Shown in pieces: positions 18,371 through 27,496 of a DNA stretch of 64,000 bases. The notes under the pieces are model-generated. The model was not told the origin of the DNA. It made no database searches and saw only the letters and a list, made by a program, of their open reading frames with translations. The DNA is from Succinivibrionaceae bacterium. GTDB lineage: Bacteria > Pseudomonadota > Gammaproteobacteria > Enterobacterales > Succinivibrionaceae. Each line of letters starts with the position of its first letter. Position 1 is the stretch's first letter. The position numbers were made by a program, and so were the translations under genes. The stretch is taken from assembly GCA_016284235.1 (NCBI GenBank), contig JAEEOK010000011.1:1-64000 (forward strand), in the 5' to 3' direction.

Positions 18371-18443
18371 GTGTCAGTCTGTGTGCATAATCTTTTCTGA
18401 ATGAGGTCTGAAAATGCACTCAGCCGGTTTTAGAACAAATCAG

Positions 18444-19385
18444 TTAGCCGTATCTGTCGATATCTTCATTCCATGTCGCATAGCTGCCAATGATGTGTCT
18501 GATAACGTTTTCCTTTTTTATGAATGAAAGCGCATCAAAGGCGGGTGATGTTTTAACCAGTCTTCTGAGACTATAATCTCCGGCACCGATTCTCATTGCA
18601 TCGATGGTATGGTCTACGGTAAAAATAATGCTCTCACCCTGATAGATCCCTTTCATGTAAAAATAATCGGTTTTTGATGACAGTTTTTCAATCTGTTCGA
18701 CTTTTGAGATCTCAGATTCAGGATCTTTAATGTTGTAGTATTTACAATTAAAATTTTCACTGCAGTCAATCTGCCCGCCGCTTCGGATACTGTTTTTGAT
18801 TTCATTGACAGATTCTATGTAGCGATCAAGGTACAGTATGTACATGGTATCTATTTCCTGAATAAACGTTTCAACCGGGCTGAACCTGTCTTCACCTATC
18901 AATTCCAGGATCTGTACTTCATTCATTGTTCCTTCAGGTCCGGATTTTGGCAGCGTCAGACGTTCAAGCAGCTGCATTTTTTCGTAAGATTTGCCCCTGA
19001 TGTCTGGTTTTGAATATGTGCTGTATGTCGAATCGGTGCTGTAATTGATGTTGCAGCAACATATCCCTCCTTGCAGAAAGTCCTCAATCCATCCAAATCC
19101 GCAATAATTCCATTTAAAGCGCTGTTCATGACTTAAAAAATCTGCAGGATTGATGAATTCACCGAAGTCCATGTAACCGTCACCTTCGTAAAGACAGACA
19201 AAAGCATGCGGTACTTCATCGACAGGTTCAATTAGGGAGAGATGGTATTCTGGAGTCCAGTTTTCCTTAACAGAGCTGCGCAGAACACAGAGTATTTCAC
19301 TGTCTGATATGTCCATCTTGCTTGTTGCAGGATTAAAGCTTAGCACAATGGCATTGCGTGTGTTTTTGAGATCTTCTGTTTTCAT
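18444..19385 (-). CDS. Hypothetical protein, 313 residues
   Basis: Not recognised. Soluble, acidic, no signal peptide or transmembrane helix. The start is the ATG at 19385 (MKTEDLKNTRNAIVLSFNP), with GAGG 7-8 nt upstream. A TTG seven codons earlier is less likely. Features seen: a Trp/Cys-rich patch (FKWNYCGFGWIEDFLQGGICCC, residues about 94-115) and a Ser/Thr/Tyr repeat (YSTDSTYSTYS) directly after it. The C-terminal half is ordered with no known motif. The gene stands alone. A long AT-rich divergent spacer separates it from the tra block. Confidence 0.65.
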   Translation of the reverse strand: MKTEDLKNTRNAIVLSFNPATSKMDISDSEILCVLRSSVKENWTPEYHLSLIEPVDEVPHAFVCLYEGDGYMDFGEFINPADFLSHEQRFKWNYCGFGWIEDFLQGGICCCNINYSTDSTYSTYSKPDIRGKSYEKMQLLERLTLPKSGPEGTMNEVQILELIGEDRFSPVETFIQEIDTMYILYLDRYIESVNEIKNSIRSGGQIDCSENFNCKYYNIKDPESEISKVEQIEKLSSKTDYFYMKGIYQGESIIFTVDHTIDAMRIGAGDYSLRRLVKTSPAFDALSFIKKENVIRHIIGSYATWNEDIDRYG

Positions 19386-19864
19386 ATTCAAGCCTCGCTG
19401 TACCAACAGGAATAAAATGTATGGGAGAAACCGGAACCTCGGTTTCGTTTTAAAGGGTCCGAAAAAATATTGAAAAATTAAGGTGAATTAAATCGATAAA
19501 ATGTAATTGTTTAATCTTTATTTCAAATTACACTTATAAAATAGCAAATTTATTGCGTTATGTCAAGATAATTATTGTAATTGATGTGCAATATGTCACA
19601 TAATTACATATATTGTTTGTTTCTGTTTGCCTCCCGGATGATCTGAAAATCCGGCGTTTGTTTTTTCAGGACTGCAGATGATGATTTATTCCTGCAGGGG
19701 AAGGTAGTGTGCACTGTTTGTGTCTGAAAATATGCTAGCTTGAATATATCTGTTAATCAGCCTGCTGTTTCTTCATTATGAATACCTGTCCTCCCGCCGG
19801 TTTGTGTTTCTTTCTCCGCTTAATCCGGAATGTGTCCGGAAATGATCTTTCGGATAAAGGGGGT
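19386..19864. other. AT-rich divergent spacer before the tra block
   Basis: Positions about 19440-19620 are markedly AT-rich compared with the flanking genes and probably hold promoters for both directions. No clear -35/-10 pair could be singled out. The ATG at 19778 opens the traF frame but lacks a ribosome-binding site. Confidence 0.45.
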
Positions 19865-21031
19865 ATGCTGTCTTCCGGTTATTTTCCGGTATGTCTTTTA
19901 AAATTTTTATCCGGATTATTTTTATCATGGTCCCTTAGACGCCGGATACGGAGCCAGCCGCATTCGGACAGCACTTTTTTACCGGCCGGATCCTGCCATC
20001 CTGCCGTGCTTTTGTTTCAGGCGGCGGCTGCGGTATGCATTTTTTTTGTTTATGTTCTGGTATCAGCTTCTTTTTCCGAGGCATTTGCCGGAGGATCCGG
20101 AGAAGAGCGCACGGATAACGCTGCCCGCTCCCGTGTGCCGATGGGGGTGACGGATCCGGGAGGGTACTGGGGACGCAAGGCTGAAGGCTGGTTTTTCTAT
20201 GCAGATCCGGGCAGCGGTGATCACAGTGACGGAAAACAGCCTGAACATCCTGAGGAAATCCCTCTTACAACAGCCTGGCTTAGAGTTAACCTTCCAAAAT
20301 ATCTGGATCTTGCCATTGACAATCCCACCTCCGAGAATGTGAGGGCCTATCTTTATCTTCAGCGTCTCGCACTTGATCGTGCGCAGAGGTTTTCCGAAGC
20401 CGTAAAAGAGGAGGTGGCTGGTAACTATTTTCTTGATGAGATATCAAGGAGACCGGTCGCATCCTTCGGTGCGGCGGTTTTTGATCAGATATCGCTAAGG
20501 GCCAGGGAATCACTCATGAAAAAGCTCGGAGACCGACTGAGTCTGATTTACGTGTTTGATTCCGGTGATGCAGCAACGGTTTCCTTTTCGAAACTTGTCG
20601 GATCTGTCAGGGATGACTACGGAATTTATGTCAGAGCGGCAAGAACAGGTCAGGAGACTGATGAGAGCGGTTATTTTTCCGATGCGGTCCCCGGTGCACA
20701 GCTGCTGCAGAGTCTTGGAATTGCTGTTCTGCCTGCTGTATTTATTTATAGCGAGGGTACGGGTCTTGTTCCTCTTGTTCAGGGATATCTGTCGCACCGG
20801 GAGCTTGTGGACAGGATTATTCTCCTTTCCCACCGTGAAGGGATTATATCTGACGAGGAGTATGAATCAACTCTTCCGTTCAGACGCCGGCCGCCGTTCC
20901 AGACGGGCATTGTTTTCTTTTCAGCGCATCGCGTCGGCTCCCTGGTGCAGCCGGGCGATCTTGTGAAATATTTTGAGGGACAGTATGAAACTGAGAAAAA
21001 TTTTTCTTCTGCTGCTGATGGCGGCAGGTAG
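19865..21031 (+). CDS. traF: TraF-like conjugal pilus assembly protein
   Basis: A periplasmic thioredoxin-fold protein of F/SXT-type type IV secretion. Family landmarks: GWFFYADPG, then LPKYLDLAIDNPTSENVRAY, YLQRLALDRAQRF and the C-terminal GISLGVLPAVFIY-like and YLSHRELVDRI...GIISDEEY segments. The CxxC motif found in many TraF proteins is absent (IYVFDSGDAAT at that place), so it is probably structural rather than a redox enzyme. A hydrophobic export segment (AAAAVCIFFVYVLVSASFSE AFA) follows an arginine-rich stretch. The start is uncertain: ATG 19778, ATG 19865 (AAAGGGGG close upstream) or GTG 20006, the last giving the most usual length. Its end overlaps the start of traH by 47 nt. Confidence 0.8.
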   Translation: MLSSGYFPVCLLKFLSGLFLSWSLRRRIRSQPHSDSTFLPAGSCHPAVLLFQAAAAVCIFFVYVLVSASFSEAFAGGSGEERTDNAARSRVPMGVTDPGGYWGRKAEGWFFYADPGSGDHSDGKQPEHPEEIPLTTAWLRVNLPKYLDLAIDNPTSENVRAYLYLQRLALDRAQRFSEAVKEEVAGNYFLDEISRRPVASFGAAVFDQISLRARESLMKKLGDRLSLIYVFDSGDAATVSFSKLVGSVRDDYGIYVRAARTGQETDESGYFSDAVPGAQLLQSLGIAVLPAVFIYSEGTGLVPLVQGYLSHRELVDRIILLSHREGIISDEEYESTLPFRRRPPFQTGIVFFSAHRVGSLVQPGDLVKYFEGQYETEKNFSSAADGGR

Positions 21032-22394
21032 CAGCTGCGAGGCCGGTTTTATTTCCGAACAGACTGATCGCATGTTTGAGGATCTGATTTCCAACCGCAC
21101 CTCGGGAGGATATTACATGTCTTCAAGGCGCGGAGTCCTTTCCGGGGGCAGCATCATGAGCCGCGGAAGGATCCTTGATATCAGTCTTATATCCTTTGCA
21201 CCTCCTCATATAACCGCAGGCTGCGGAGGGATTGATATCTTCGCCGGCTCCTTTTCCTTTATTAATTCCGAGCAGCTTATCCAGCTTATGCGATCTATAG
21301 CGGCGAATGCGGCGGGGTATGCATTTGCTCTGGCTCTCGGGGAGATGTCTCCTGAAATACTCTCTGTTGTAGAATGGCTTCAGGGAATTGTCGGACGTCT
21401 TAACTCGGCACAGCTTAATTCTTGTCAGCTTGCCCAGGGACTGGTCAATGATGTATCCGGGGGGATCTGGTCGCAGACCAACAGAGCCAGAACCTCTGCC
21501 AGCGTGATCGGTTCACTATCAGGATGGTACAGTGACTATTTTGACGCCATGCATGAAACCGGCAGGGGAAATGTCCTTTCAAAGCTTAAGCATGGCAATG
21601 CCGAGGCGTTTAATCAGATTGTGGCGGGAAATGTGATTTATCAGGCTCTCAGCAGGAGCAATGTGGTAACAGCCTTCGGCTATGCGGATCAGAAAGCAGG
21701 GCTGGAGGAGCTGATGTCTCTTACCGGAACACTGATTGTGGATGTGGCGGCGTATGGTACCGCCCAGGGTGATGAACAGCTGGATTTTACTGAAAAGCCG
21801 GCACTTATAGATTTTAATGATCTTATGTCGGCCGGCGGTGATTACAAAGAAACTGTCTATACCTGCCGTGATGAGAACTGCCTTGAAATGGATATGGTGA
21901 AAAGAAGTCCCGGAGGATTTGTAAATATGACGGGGCGGATTGAGCGGCTGCTGTGCGGTGAGAATCTTGACGGGGGACCTGATTCGGTTGTGTGGAAATA
22001 TACGCACGGCGGCGAGACTGGAGCAGAACTTACTGATGCTCAGAAGGCGCTTCTTGACAATTCGTCTGTTCTTTCCACCGCTGTTCATGATCTGGGTCTT
22101 AGCGGCAGTACGGAGCTTCTTCACGCCTTTGTCCATGATTACTCCAGAATTCTAAGCGCAATGGCGGTACATGAAATTGTATCCCAGATCTTCAGAGCCG
22201 CAAGGGTGTCTCTCGGACAGTCGGTAAGCAGAAATACTACAAGAGCGCTTAATGTGCTCGGTCAGTCCGAGGATAATTTCAGCCGCCAGTACACGGAGTT
22301 CATCCGCCATAACGGCGGCACTGCTGAAATGGAAAGAAAGCTTGATTCCATGCGAAGCAGAATTGAACATCATGTTCCGCTCCGTGATCGCTAG
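20985..22394 (+). CDS. traH: TraH conjugal pilus assembly protein
   Basis: About 469 residues. Outer-membrane-associated or periplasmic assembly protein of F-type transfer systems. Signal peptide MKLRKIFLLLLMAAGSSCEA. TraH landmarks: GGYYMSSRRGVLSGGSIMSR near residue 35, FAPPHITAGCGGIDIFAGSF then SFINSEQLIQLMRSIAANA, YAFALALGEMSPEI, LNSCQLAQGLV, and a coiled C-terminal region. GAGGGA precedes the ATG at 20985, which lies inside the end of traF. traG follows after 11 nt. This traF-traH-traG order is also found in SXT/R391-type ICEs. Confidence 0.9.
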   Translation: MKLRKIFLLLLMAAGSSCEAGFISEQTDRMFEDLISNRTSGGYYMSSRRGVLSGGSIMSRGRILDISLISFAPPHITAGCGGIDIFAGSFSFINSEQLIQLMRSIAANAAGYAFALALGEMSPEILSVVEWLQGIVGRLNSAQLNSCQLAQGLVNDVSGGIWSQTNRARTSASVIGSLSGWYSDYFDAMHETGRGNVLSKLKHGNAEAFNQIVAGNVIYQALSRSNVVTAFGYADQKAGLEELMSLTGTLIVDVAAYGTAQGDEQLDFTEKPALIDFNDLMSAGGDYKETVYTCRDENCLEMDMVKRSPGGFVNMTGRIERLLCGENLDGGPDSVVWKYTHGGETGAELTDAQKALLDNSSVLSTAVHDLGLSGSTELLHAFVHDYSRILSAMAVHEIVSQIFRAARVSLGQSVSRNTTRALNVLGQSEDNFSRQYTEFIRHNGGTAEMERKLDSMRSRIEHHVPLRDR

Positions 22395-22405
22395 GGAGAC
22401 GGAAA

Positions 22406-25400
22406 ATGCACTGTACTCCGCTAAACGGCTGCTATCAGATTTATTCCATCGGCGATTCAGGATTTCTGCGGCAGATCCTGGATGCCGTGGCCGGTATTAC
22501 GTCCTCCGGCGGATTTTCCGGCGCCTGCGCCGCGGGACTGCTTCTCGGAGTCATTATCACTTTGTTCAGATCCCTGTTTTCCGGTGCGCTTAAGATTGAT
22601 TTCGGGGTGATATACATCTCTTTTCTTCTTTACGGACTGCTGTTCGTTCCAAAAACCACTGTCATGATAGAGGATGCATATACCGGAGTTATATACACCG
22701 TGGATTCGGTCCCTGTAGGGATTGCGGCTCCCGGGCACATAATCTCAAAGGTTGGTTTCAGCATCTCTGAATCAGTGGATCAGGCATTCTCATCGCCTTC
22801 TTTCGGGTACGGCGTTACCAGACGTCCGTTTCTTGAGGCTCTTGCAGTTATTGCAAGACTCAGGGACGAGGATTTTCTGAACAGCATCTGGACCGCACTT
22901 CAGGAGACCGGTTCCGGTGATGACATTAAATCTTCGGTAAAATCATTCTGGCGTGACTGTGTGATGCTCAGATATCAGTTTATGAACGGCAGATCCGCCG
23001 CTTCTGATGCAGACAGATCAGTAACTGCGCTTATTTCGGAGTTCCATTCAAAAATATACGGCACAGTCTCCTATACCCCGGCGGGAGCAAAGGAGATTAC
23101 CTGCAGCGAGGCTTCTGTAAAGGTTGGACAATGGCTTGAAAAACTGACTCCTGAGCTTGTTGACAGAGCAGGCTATTTTTCATCATCTCGGGATCCTTCA
23201 AGAACGGCAACCGATCTTATCAACGGATCACTTGAAATGCTCGGTGCCTCATCCGTGAGTGCAACACAGATGGTCAAGGCTTCGCTTCTGCTTCCTCTTT
23301 ATCAGAGGGGAGCCTCGGACTACTATCATTCAAGCCAGAATTTTTCGGCCGCGGCCATGACCGGCCAGGCGGTAATGCAGCGCAACATTCAGTGGGCTGC
23401 GGAACAGTCGGTTTTCATGACCACCGTCCGTCCCTTTGTGACCTTTTTTGAAGGGTTCATCTATGCCATTGCACCGTTTATGGCTATTCTTATCTGCGTG
23501 GGGGGATTCGGGATTTCCGTGGCGGTGAGGTATTTTCAGACGCTTGTTTGGATCCAGCTGTGGATGCCTATTTTATGCATCATTAATCTCTACATCTGCT
23601 CGGGCTTCAGAAGCGAGACCGCACGGTATCTGGCCGGTGCGAGGGCATGGGATTCGCCCGCCGTCCTTGAGGGAATTCATTCAAGTATTCAAAGCTGGAT
23701 GGCCACGGCCGGAATGCTGGCCGCCGCAACTCCTCTTATTGCACTTTTTATTGTAACCGCCAGCACCTATACCTTTACCACTCTGGCGGGACGTATGGGC
23801 GGAGGAGATCATGTGGATGAAAAAATCATGGCTCCTGATCTTGTCAGCCAGCCTCCTCTCATGACCAACGAGCATTCATCGCTTGTCATGACCGGCACCG
23901 GAGGAGTTCTGAAATCCCGTGCCCCGCATCTTCCGTCAATTACATTCAGCGCCGGTGATTCAAAGGCGCTTTCATCAACATATCAGTCCGGTATCAGCAG
24001 AACTCTTGCGGAATCAAAAGCCATTAATGAATCATGGCTGCAGTCTGTCGGGGGCAGCCGGGGCTTTGATCAGACGGAATCGGTTCAGAATGTTGTAAAT
24101 TCATCCGGCAGCACTGTGCTTGCATCGGTGTGGAAGAGATCCCTGCAGCAGGCTGAGCGCACGGGGGAGGATGCGGGTATGATTTTTGCCGGTGCGGTAA
24201 GCGAACTTACAGGAGTCTCTGTGTCATCCTCCGACGGAGTTTCAGACAGGATTGGAGCCGGGGCGGGAGTGTCCGGTGCAGTGTCGCGGGGAACCGGACT
24301 GAAGGGAAGCGGCGGTATCGAGGCATCGGATCAGCATGCGGCATTTTCAGAAAACAGAATCTCAGTGAATTCATCTGACAGCAGGGAGGAGAAAAACTCT
24401 GTTTCATCCTCAAGAACAACAGCCCGGACTCTTGGTGCTTCCATTGCCTCGGAATACGGAGGAACCGACAGCAGATCGGTTTCGATCGCTCTGTCCAGAG
24501 GAATTGTTAATTCTGCAAGAAAATCAGGATCCGAACGCAGCGAGCACGGAATCAATGAAAGTCAGGAGAGAAAATTCACCAGTTCACTGACAAGACTTTC
24601 ACAGTTTCAGGCTGCTTCATCGGCGGTAGAGAGCAGTGACTGGAGGCAGAGTACTGATTTGAGATCATTTGCATATGACGCGCGAAAAAAATACGGTCTG
24701 CAGCTTGATGAGCTGAGAGATTCCGTCGCCGCCACCCCGGAGGGCGCAGCAACTTTAAGGATGAAGGCCGCTGATTTTCAGCACCGGTTTGGAATAACTG
24801 ATCGTGTTACGGCGGGAGATATGGCTCTTCTTGAGGCGGCTCACGAGGGAAATGACGAGCAGAAGGCCTCGGTTCTTGCCATGTGGGCAGGTCTTAACGG
24901 GAATATCCGCGCTGACGGCGGCTCGGCAGAAGGATTTTCTGATCCGTTTGCAGTGAAGAAGGGAGCCGGGATCGCTGTGTCCGGATTTAACCGTTCAGAT
25001 GCTCGCAGAAGGTTTGATGAAGCGGGCGGAATCTTTAATGCTGCGTCCCTCAGGACTGAGGAAATTCGGACTGCAGGTGACAGAGTGAGGGGTGATTATG
25101 CTGCAGGCGGAAAGACTGTGTCGGACGGTATTGCCTCAGATGCGGAAAAAAATACTTCAGCCGCGGTTGAGGGAGCCCTTGGTGCAAGAATAACGGTTGT
25201 AAGGGATTCCGCAGGAAAGGGAATTCTTTATTCCGGCGGCAGGGCGGTGGATCCGGATTCACTTGATCGTGATTCCGGAGGATATCTTGCGGGTGCTTTT
25301 GAAGCGGTGGGGGCTGCTACGGGAGAGAACAGAGGAAATATAGCTTCAGGGATCATCACCGACAGCAGCTTCGGAAGTCAGATTAAGGAGGAACTGATGC

Positions 25401-25714
25401 ACGGGGTTGATCCTGATCTTCGCGGAATTATTACATCCTCAGAGCCTGTTCCGCTGGATCCGGAAGGGATCCTGCGGCATCCGGGTCTTAGAAATTATGC
25501 ATCAGTACACGGCTTTGATCTTGATAACAGCGATGATCTGGAGCGTCTTGCATTAAGAAGCAGACTTCTTGCGGTGTCCCAGAGCGATTATCACAGCGGC
25601 AATGCTGTCAACCTTGCAATTGATGCCTCGGCGCTTCTGAGTATTCAGAGAAATGATGCAATGATTGCAGAAGGCGCTGAAGCACATGGCCTTCACGGGG
25701 ACAGGCGGAAGTGA
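22406..25714 (+). CDS. traG: TraG-like mating-pair stabilisation protein
   Basis: About 1102 residues. Inner-membrane protein of F-type conjugation whose N-terminal part works in pilus assembly and whose periplasmic tail acts in mating-pair stabilisation, with entry exclusion in F. The N-terminus has several membrane helices (GACAAGLLLGVIITLFRSLF, IDFGVIYISFLLYGLLFVP, then AIAPFMAILICVGGFGISVA and MATAGMLAAATPLIALFIVT). KTTVMIEDAYTGVIYTVDSVPVG is typical of TraG. From about residue 470 the protein is Ser/Gly/Ala-rich and low in hydrophobicity, as in other TraG tails. AGGGAG precedes the ATG. The stop overlaps the start of the next gene (GTGA). Confidence 0.88.
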   Translation: MHCTPLNGCYQIYSIGDSGFLRQILDAVAGITSSGGFSGACAAGLLLGVIITLFRSLFSGALKIDFGVIYISFLLYGLLFVPKTTVMIEDAYTGVIYTVDSVPVGIAAPGHIISKVGFSISESVDQAFSSPSFGYGVTRRPFLEALAVIARLRDEDFLNSIWTALQETGSGDDIKSSVKSFWRDCVMLRYQFMNGRSAASDADRSVTALISEFHSKIYGTVSYTPAGAKEITCSEASVKVGQWLEKLTPELVDRAGYFSSSRDPSRTATDLINGSLEMLGASSVSATQMVKASLLLPLYQRGASDYYHSSQNFSAAAMTGQAVMQRNIQWAAEQSVFMTTVRPFVTFFEGFIYAIAPFMAILICVGGFGISVAVRYFQTLVWIQLWMPILCIINLYICSGFRSETARYLAGARAWDSPAVLEGIHSSIQSWMATAGMLAAATPLIALFIVTASTYTFTTLAGRMGGGDHVDEKIMAPDLVSQPPLMTNEHSSLVMTGTGGVLKSRAPHLPSITFSAGDSKALSSTYQSGISRTLAESKAINESWLQSVGGSRGFDQTESVQNVVNSSGSTVLASVWKRSLQQAERTGEDAGMIFAGAVSELTGVSVSSSDGVSDRIGAGAGVSGAVSRGTGLKGSGGIEASDQHAAFSENRISVNSSDSREEKNSVSSSRTTARTLGASIASEYGGTDSRSVSIALSRGIVNSARKSGSERSEHGINESQERKFTSSLTRLSQFQAASSAVESSDWRQSTDLRSFAYDARKKYGLQLDELRDSVAATPEGAATLRMKAADFQHRFGITDRVTAGDMALLEAAHEGNDEQKASVLAMWAGLNGNIRADGGSAEGFSDPFAVKKGAGIAVSGFNRSDARRRFDEAGGIFNAASLRTEEIRTAGDRVRGDYAAGGKTVSDGIASDAEKNTSAAVEGALGARITVVRDSAGKGILYSGGRAVDPDSLDRDSGGYLAGAFEAVGAATGENRGNIASGIITDSSFGSQIKEELMHGVDPDLRGIITSSEPVPLDPEGILRHPGLRNYASVHGFDLDNSDDLERLALRSRLLAVSQSDYHSGNAVNLAIDASALLSIQRNDAMIAEGAEAHGLHGDRRK

Positions 25715-26460
25715 AATCAGAAAGGGTGATTATTTTTCTGCTGTGTTATCTTGCAGCTGCGGCAACCGTATTTTTATGGAGCGGAGCCCTGAGAGGCATG
25801 GATGAATGTGTCCGGCAAATTTCGCCCTCCGGTGCAGGAGGCAGGGAAGCGGTTCGCGAAGAGACTTTTAAGATTTCTGATGCGGGGTATGATTTTAATA
25901 ATGCAGATCCTGTTTTTGCCGCTGCACCGCCGGTAAGCAGCAGACATCTGTTCGGGGGATCCCAGGCCAGGTTCACTCTGTATCTTTATTCTGACTTTTC
26001 CTGTATCTACTGCCGAAACCTCTTCCGGCCTCTTCTTGAATATGCGACGGCAAGCCGGGGCGAGGTTAACATTGTTTTCAGACATTTTCCGCTTCATGAG
26101 AACGGAGCCGAGGCACTGCTCAGAGCGGTTATGAGTGAATGCTACGGCAGCATGAGAGGCAACCGCGGATTCTGGATTGCCGCATCGATGCTGTTTGAGA
26201 CGGCGGATTACCGCAGAATAAACCGGGTTTTAAACGTCGGGGAGGAGCAGCTGGTATCATGCATCAGAAACGAGGATCCTCTTGTTCGTGTGGAGAGTGA
26301 CGTTCTTGAGGGAAGAAACTCCGGGATCCCGGGAACTCCGTCGGTGGTAATAGAGGATTTGCATACCGGAAAGCGTGTTGTTGTCTCCGGGGTGACGAAG
26401 ATCAGCCAGATAGACGAGCTAGTCATGAAAATAAAAAGCGGCGGACAGGCAGGAGGCTAG
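25711..26460 (+). CDS. DsbA-like thiol:disulfide oxidoreductase of the tra block
   Basis: 249 residues with an N-terminal signal-anchor (VIIFLLCYLAAAATVFLWSG) and a periplasmic DsbA-type thioredoxin fold. Active-site CIYC lies at residues 98-101 (SDFSCIYCRNLFRP). FRHFPLHENG and the cis-proline loop (GIPGTPSVVIED) are present. It starts on a GTG that shares 4 nt with the traG stop, so it is translationally coupled. It probably forms or isomerises disulfides in transfer proteins such as TraH, which would complement a TraF that lacks CxxC. F-type systems often carry such an enzyme (TrbB, DsbC). It is the last gene of the block. Confidence 0.82.
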   Translation: MKSERVIIFLLCYLAAAATVFLWSGALRGMDECVRQISPSGAGGREAVREETFKISDAGYDFNNADPVFAAAPPVSSRHLFGGSQARFTLYLYSDFSCIYCRNLFRPLLEYATASRGEVNIVFRHFPLHENGAEALLRAVMSECYGSMRGNRGFWIAASMLFETADYRRINRVLNVGEEQLVSCIRNEDPLVRVESDVLEGRNSGIPGTPSVVIEDLHTGKRVVVSGVTKISQIDELVMKIKSGGQAGG

Positions 26461-26882
26461 GCCGGAGGGTATATGAATGATCCGCAGCTCCCTTGCCGGC
26501 GTCCGTGTTGTTTTTTTAAATGCGGCCTTCTGACAGACCGGCAAACCGGGTCCTTGTTTTTTTTGCATTCCGCGGTTTCTGTAAAGCTCCATTTTGAGAT
26601 CACAGCGGAAGGAATACTGCCTGCAGAGTTAAAACCGTGACAGCGGATGAAGCTCACCGGAAGAAGTTGAAATTCAGCAGACGGACTGCGGGAGCACCGG
26701 CTGCAAATCAAGAAATCAATCATGCGGTTAAATTTCGGAGGGCGGAAAAGGATATTTCTGACATCTGCCTTTGTGAAGGCGTGAAGAACGGTCTGGAACA
26801 ACTGATCGTATCAGCTGACAGCAGAGCCGGAATTCTGCCCTTTGCGGGGGAATACCGGCTGATTGTTATTATAAGGATGAGT
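26461..26882. other. Spacer after the tra block, nothing recognised
   Basis: About 420 bp. Open frames on either strand give low-complexity, unsupported peptides. No clear terminator with a U-run was found after the tra block. Confidence 0.4.
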
Positions 26883-27335
26883 CTACTTCTGACGGTTGAA
26901 ATAATTTACGCAGTTTCTCGGTCTGAAATACGTGCGGATATATCTGTCCGTACTCAGCACAACGTATTCGCATGTTCCGGAATTCAGATACTGCGTGTCT
27001 CCGTCAGCCTGTCTTGAACTCATGCTGCCGGCATCGTTTATCACCATATTGGCGCGGCGCAGATACTCGTTTTCATCTGCATAGTTAAATTCGTTTCTGT
27101 GTTTAAGAAAATGATCGTGCAGCATTTTCTCTGTTCTGAAGTAATAGAATTTTTCTCTTTGTTCATAACCGCCCGGAGATGTTTGTCTGCTTTCATATCC
27201 GCTGACTGCCGGCGTATGATCTGAGCCCAGGAAACCGGAGCCGAAGAAACGAAAAAGGAGAAGCAGAATACCGGCTGATATTAATCCGGCTATTGATATT
27301 TTTCCCCTGTTTGAAAGCAATCGGTTTCTTTTCAT
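26883..27335 (-). CDS. Membrane-anchored toxin-like domain protein
   Basis: 150 residues. An N-terminal transmembrane anchor (KISIAGLISAGILLLLFRFF) and a short Ser/Gly linker precede a C-terminal domain of about 90 residues. That domain has the order HFLKHRNEFNYADENEYLRR, a central loop, then YVVLSTDRYIRTYFRP and NYFNRQK. This H..KH.xEF ... S.D..IRTYF.P...YF pattern is common in C-terminal nuclease-like domains of polymorphic toxins (BECR/barnase-like group), usually at the end of large secreted proteins. Here it stands alone behind a single helix. No obvious immunity gene is adjacent. AAGGAAAC precedes the ATG. The family link is by motif memory and the activity is inference. It lies just beyond the conjugation block. 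Confidence 0.65.
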   Translation of the reverse strand: MKRNRLLSNRGKISIAGLISAGILLLLFRFFGSGFLGSDHTPAVSGYESRQTSPGGYEQREKFYYFRTEKMLHDHFLKHRNEFNYADENEYLRRANMVINDAGSMSSRQADGDTQYLNSGTCEYVVLSTDRYIRTYFRPRNCVNYFNRQK

Positions 27336-27496
27336 TGTCAGTTTCCTTGAGTGCTATGGTATGTTCCGGAGAACGTAACCCTGATTTTACCGGCACGTCC
27401 GCCTGAGTTATGATAACATGACGGCAGCGGGTTTCAAAATTCGGATCTGTGTTTTGTCTCCTCATGATTTTAATAATTTTCCTGCAGGTATTTTTT

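Larger units (their letters stand above)
17524..18443. other. Non-coding region with IS605-like remnant
   Basis: About 920 bp with no convincing gene. A short perfect hairpin CCGGAAG-GAT-CTTCCGG lies at 17583-17599 in the leader side of the chemoreceptor gene. The remnant at 17925-18160 occupies the middle. A 10-bp hairpin at 18347-18370 lies after the stop of the minus-strand gene at 18444. Confidence 0.5.

Noticed and set aside
26637..27017. 126-codon plus-strand frame after the tra block
   Set aside because: Its second half is antisense to the better supported toxin-like gene and its first half is low-quality sequence.
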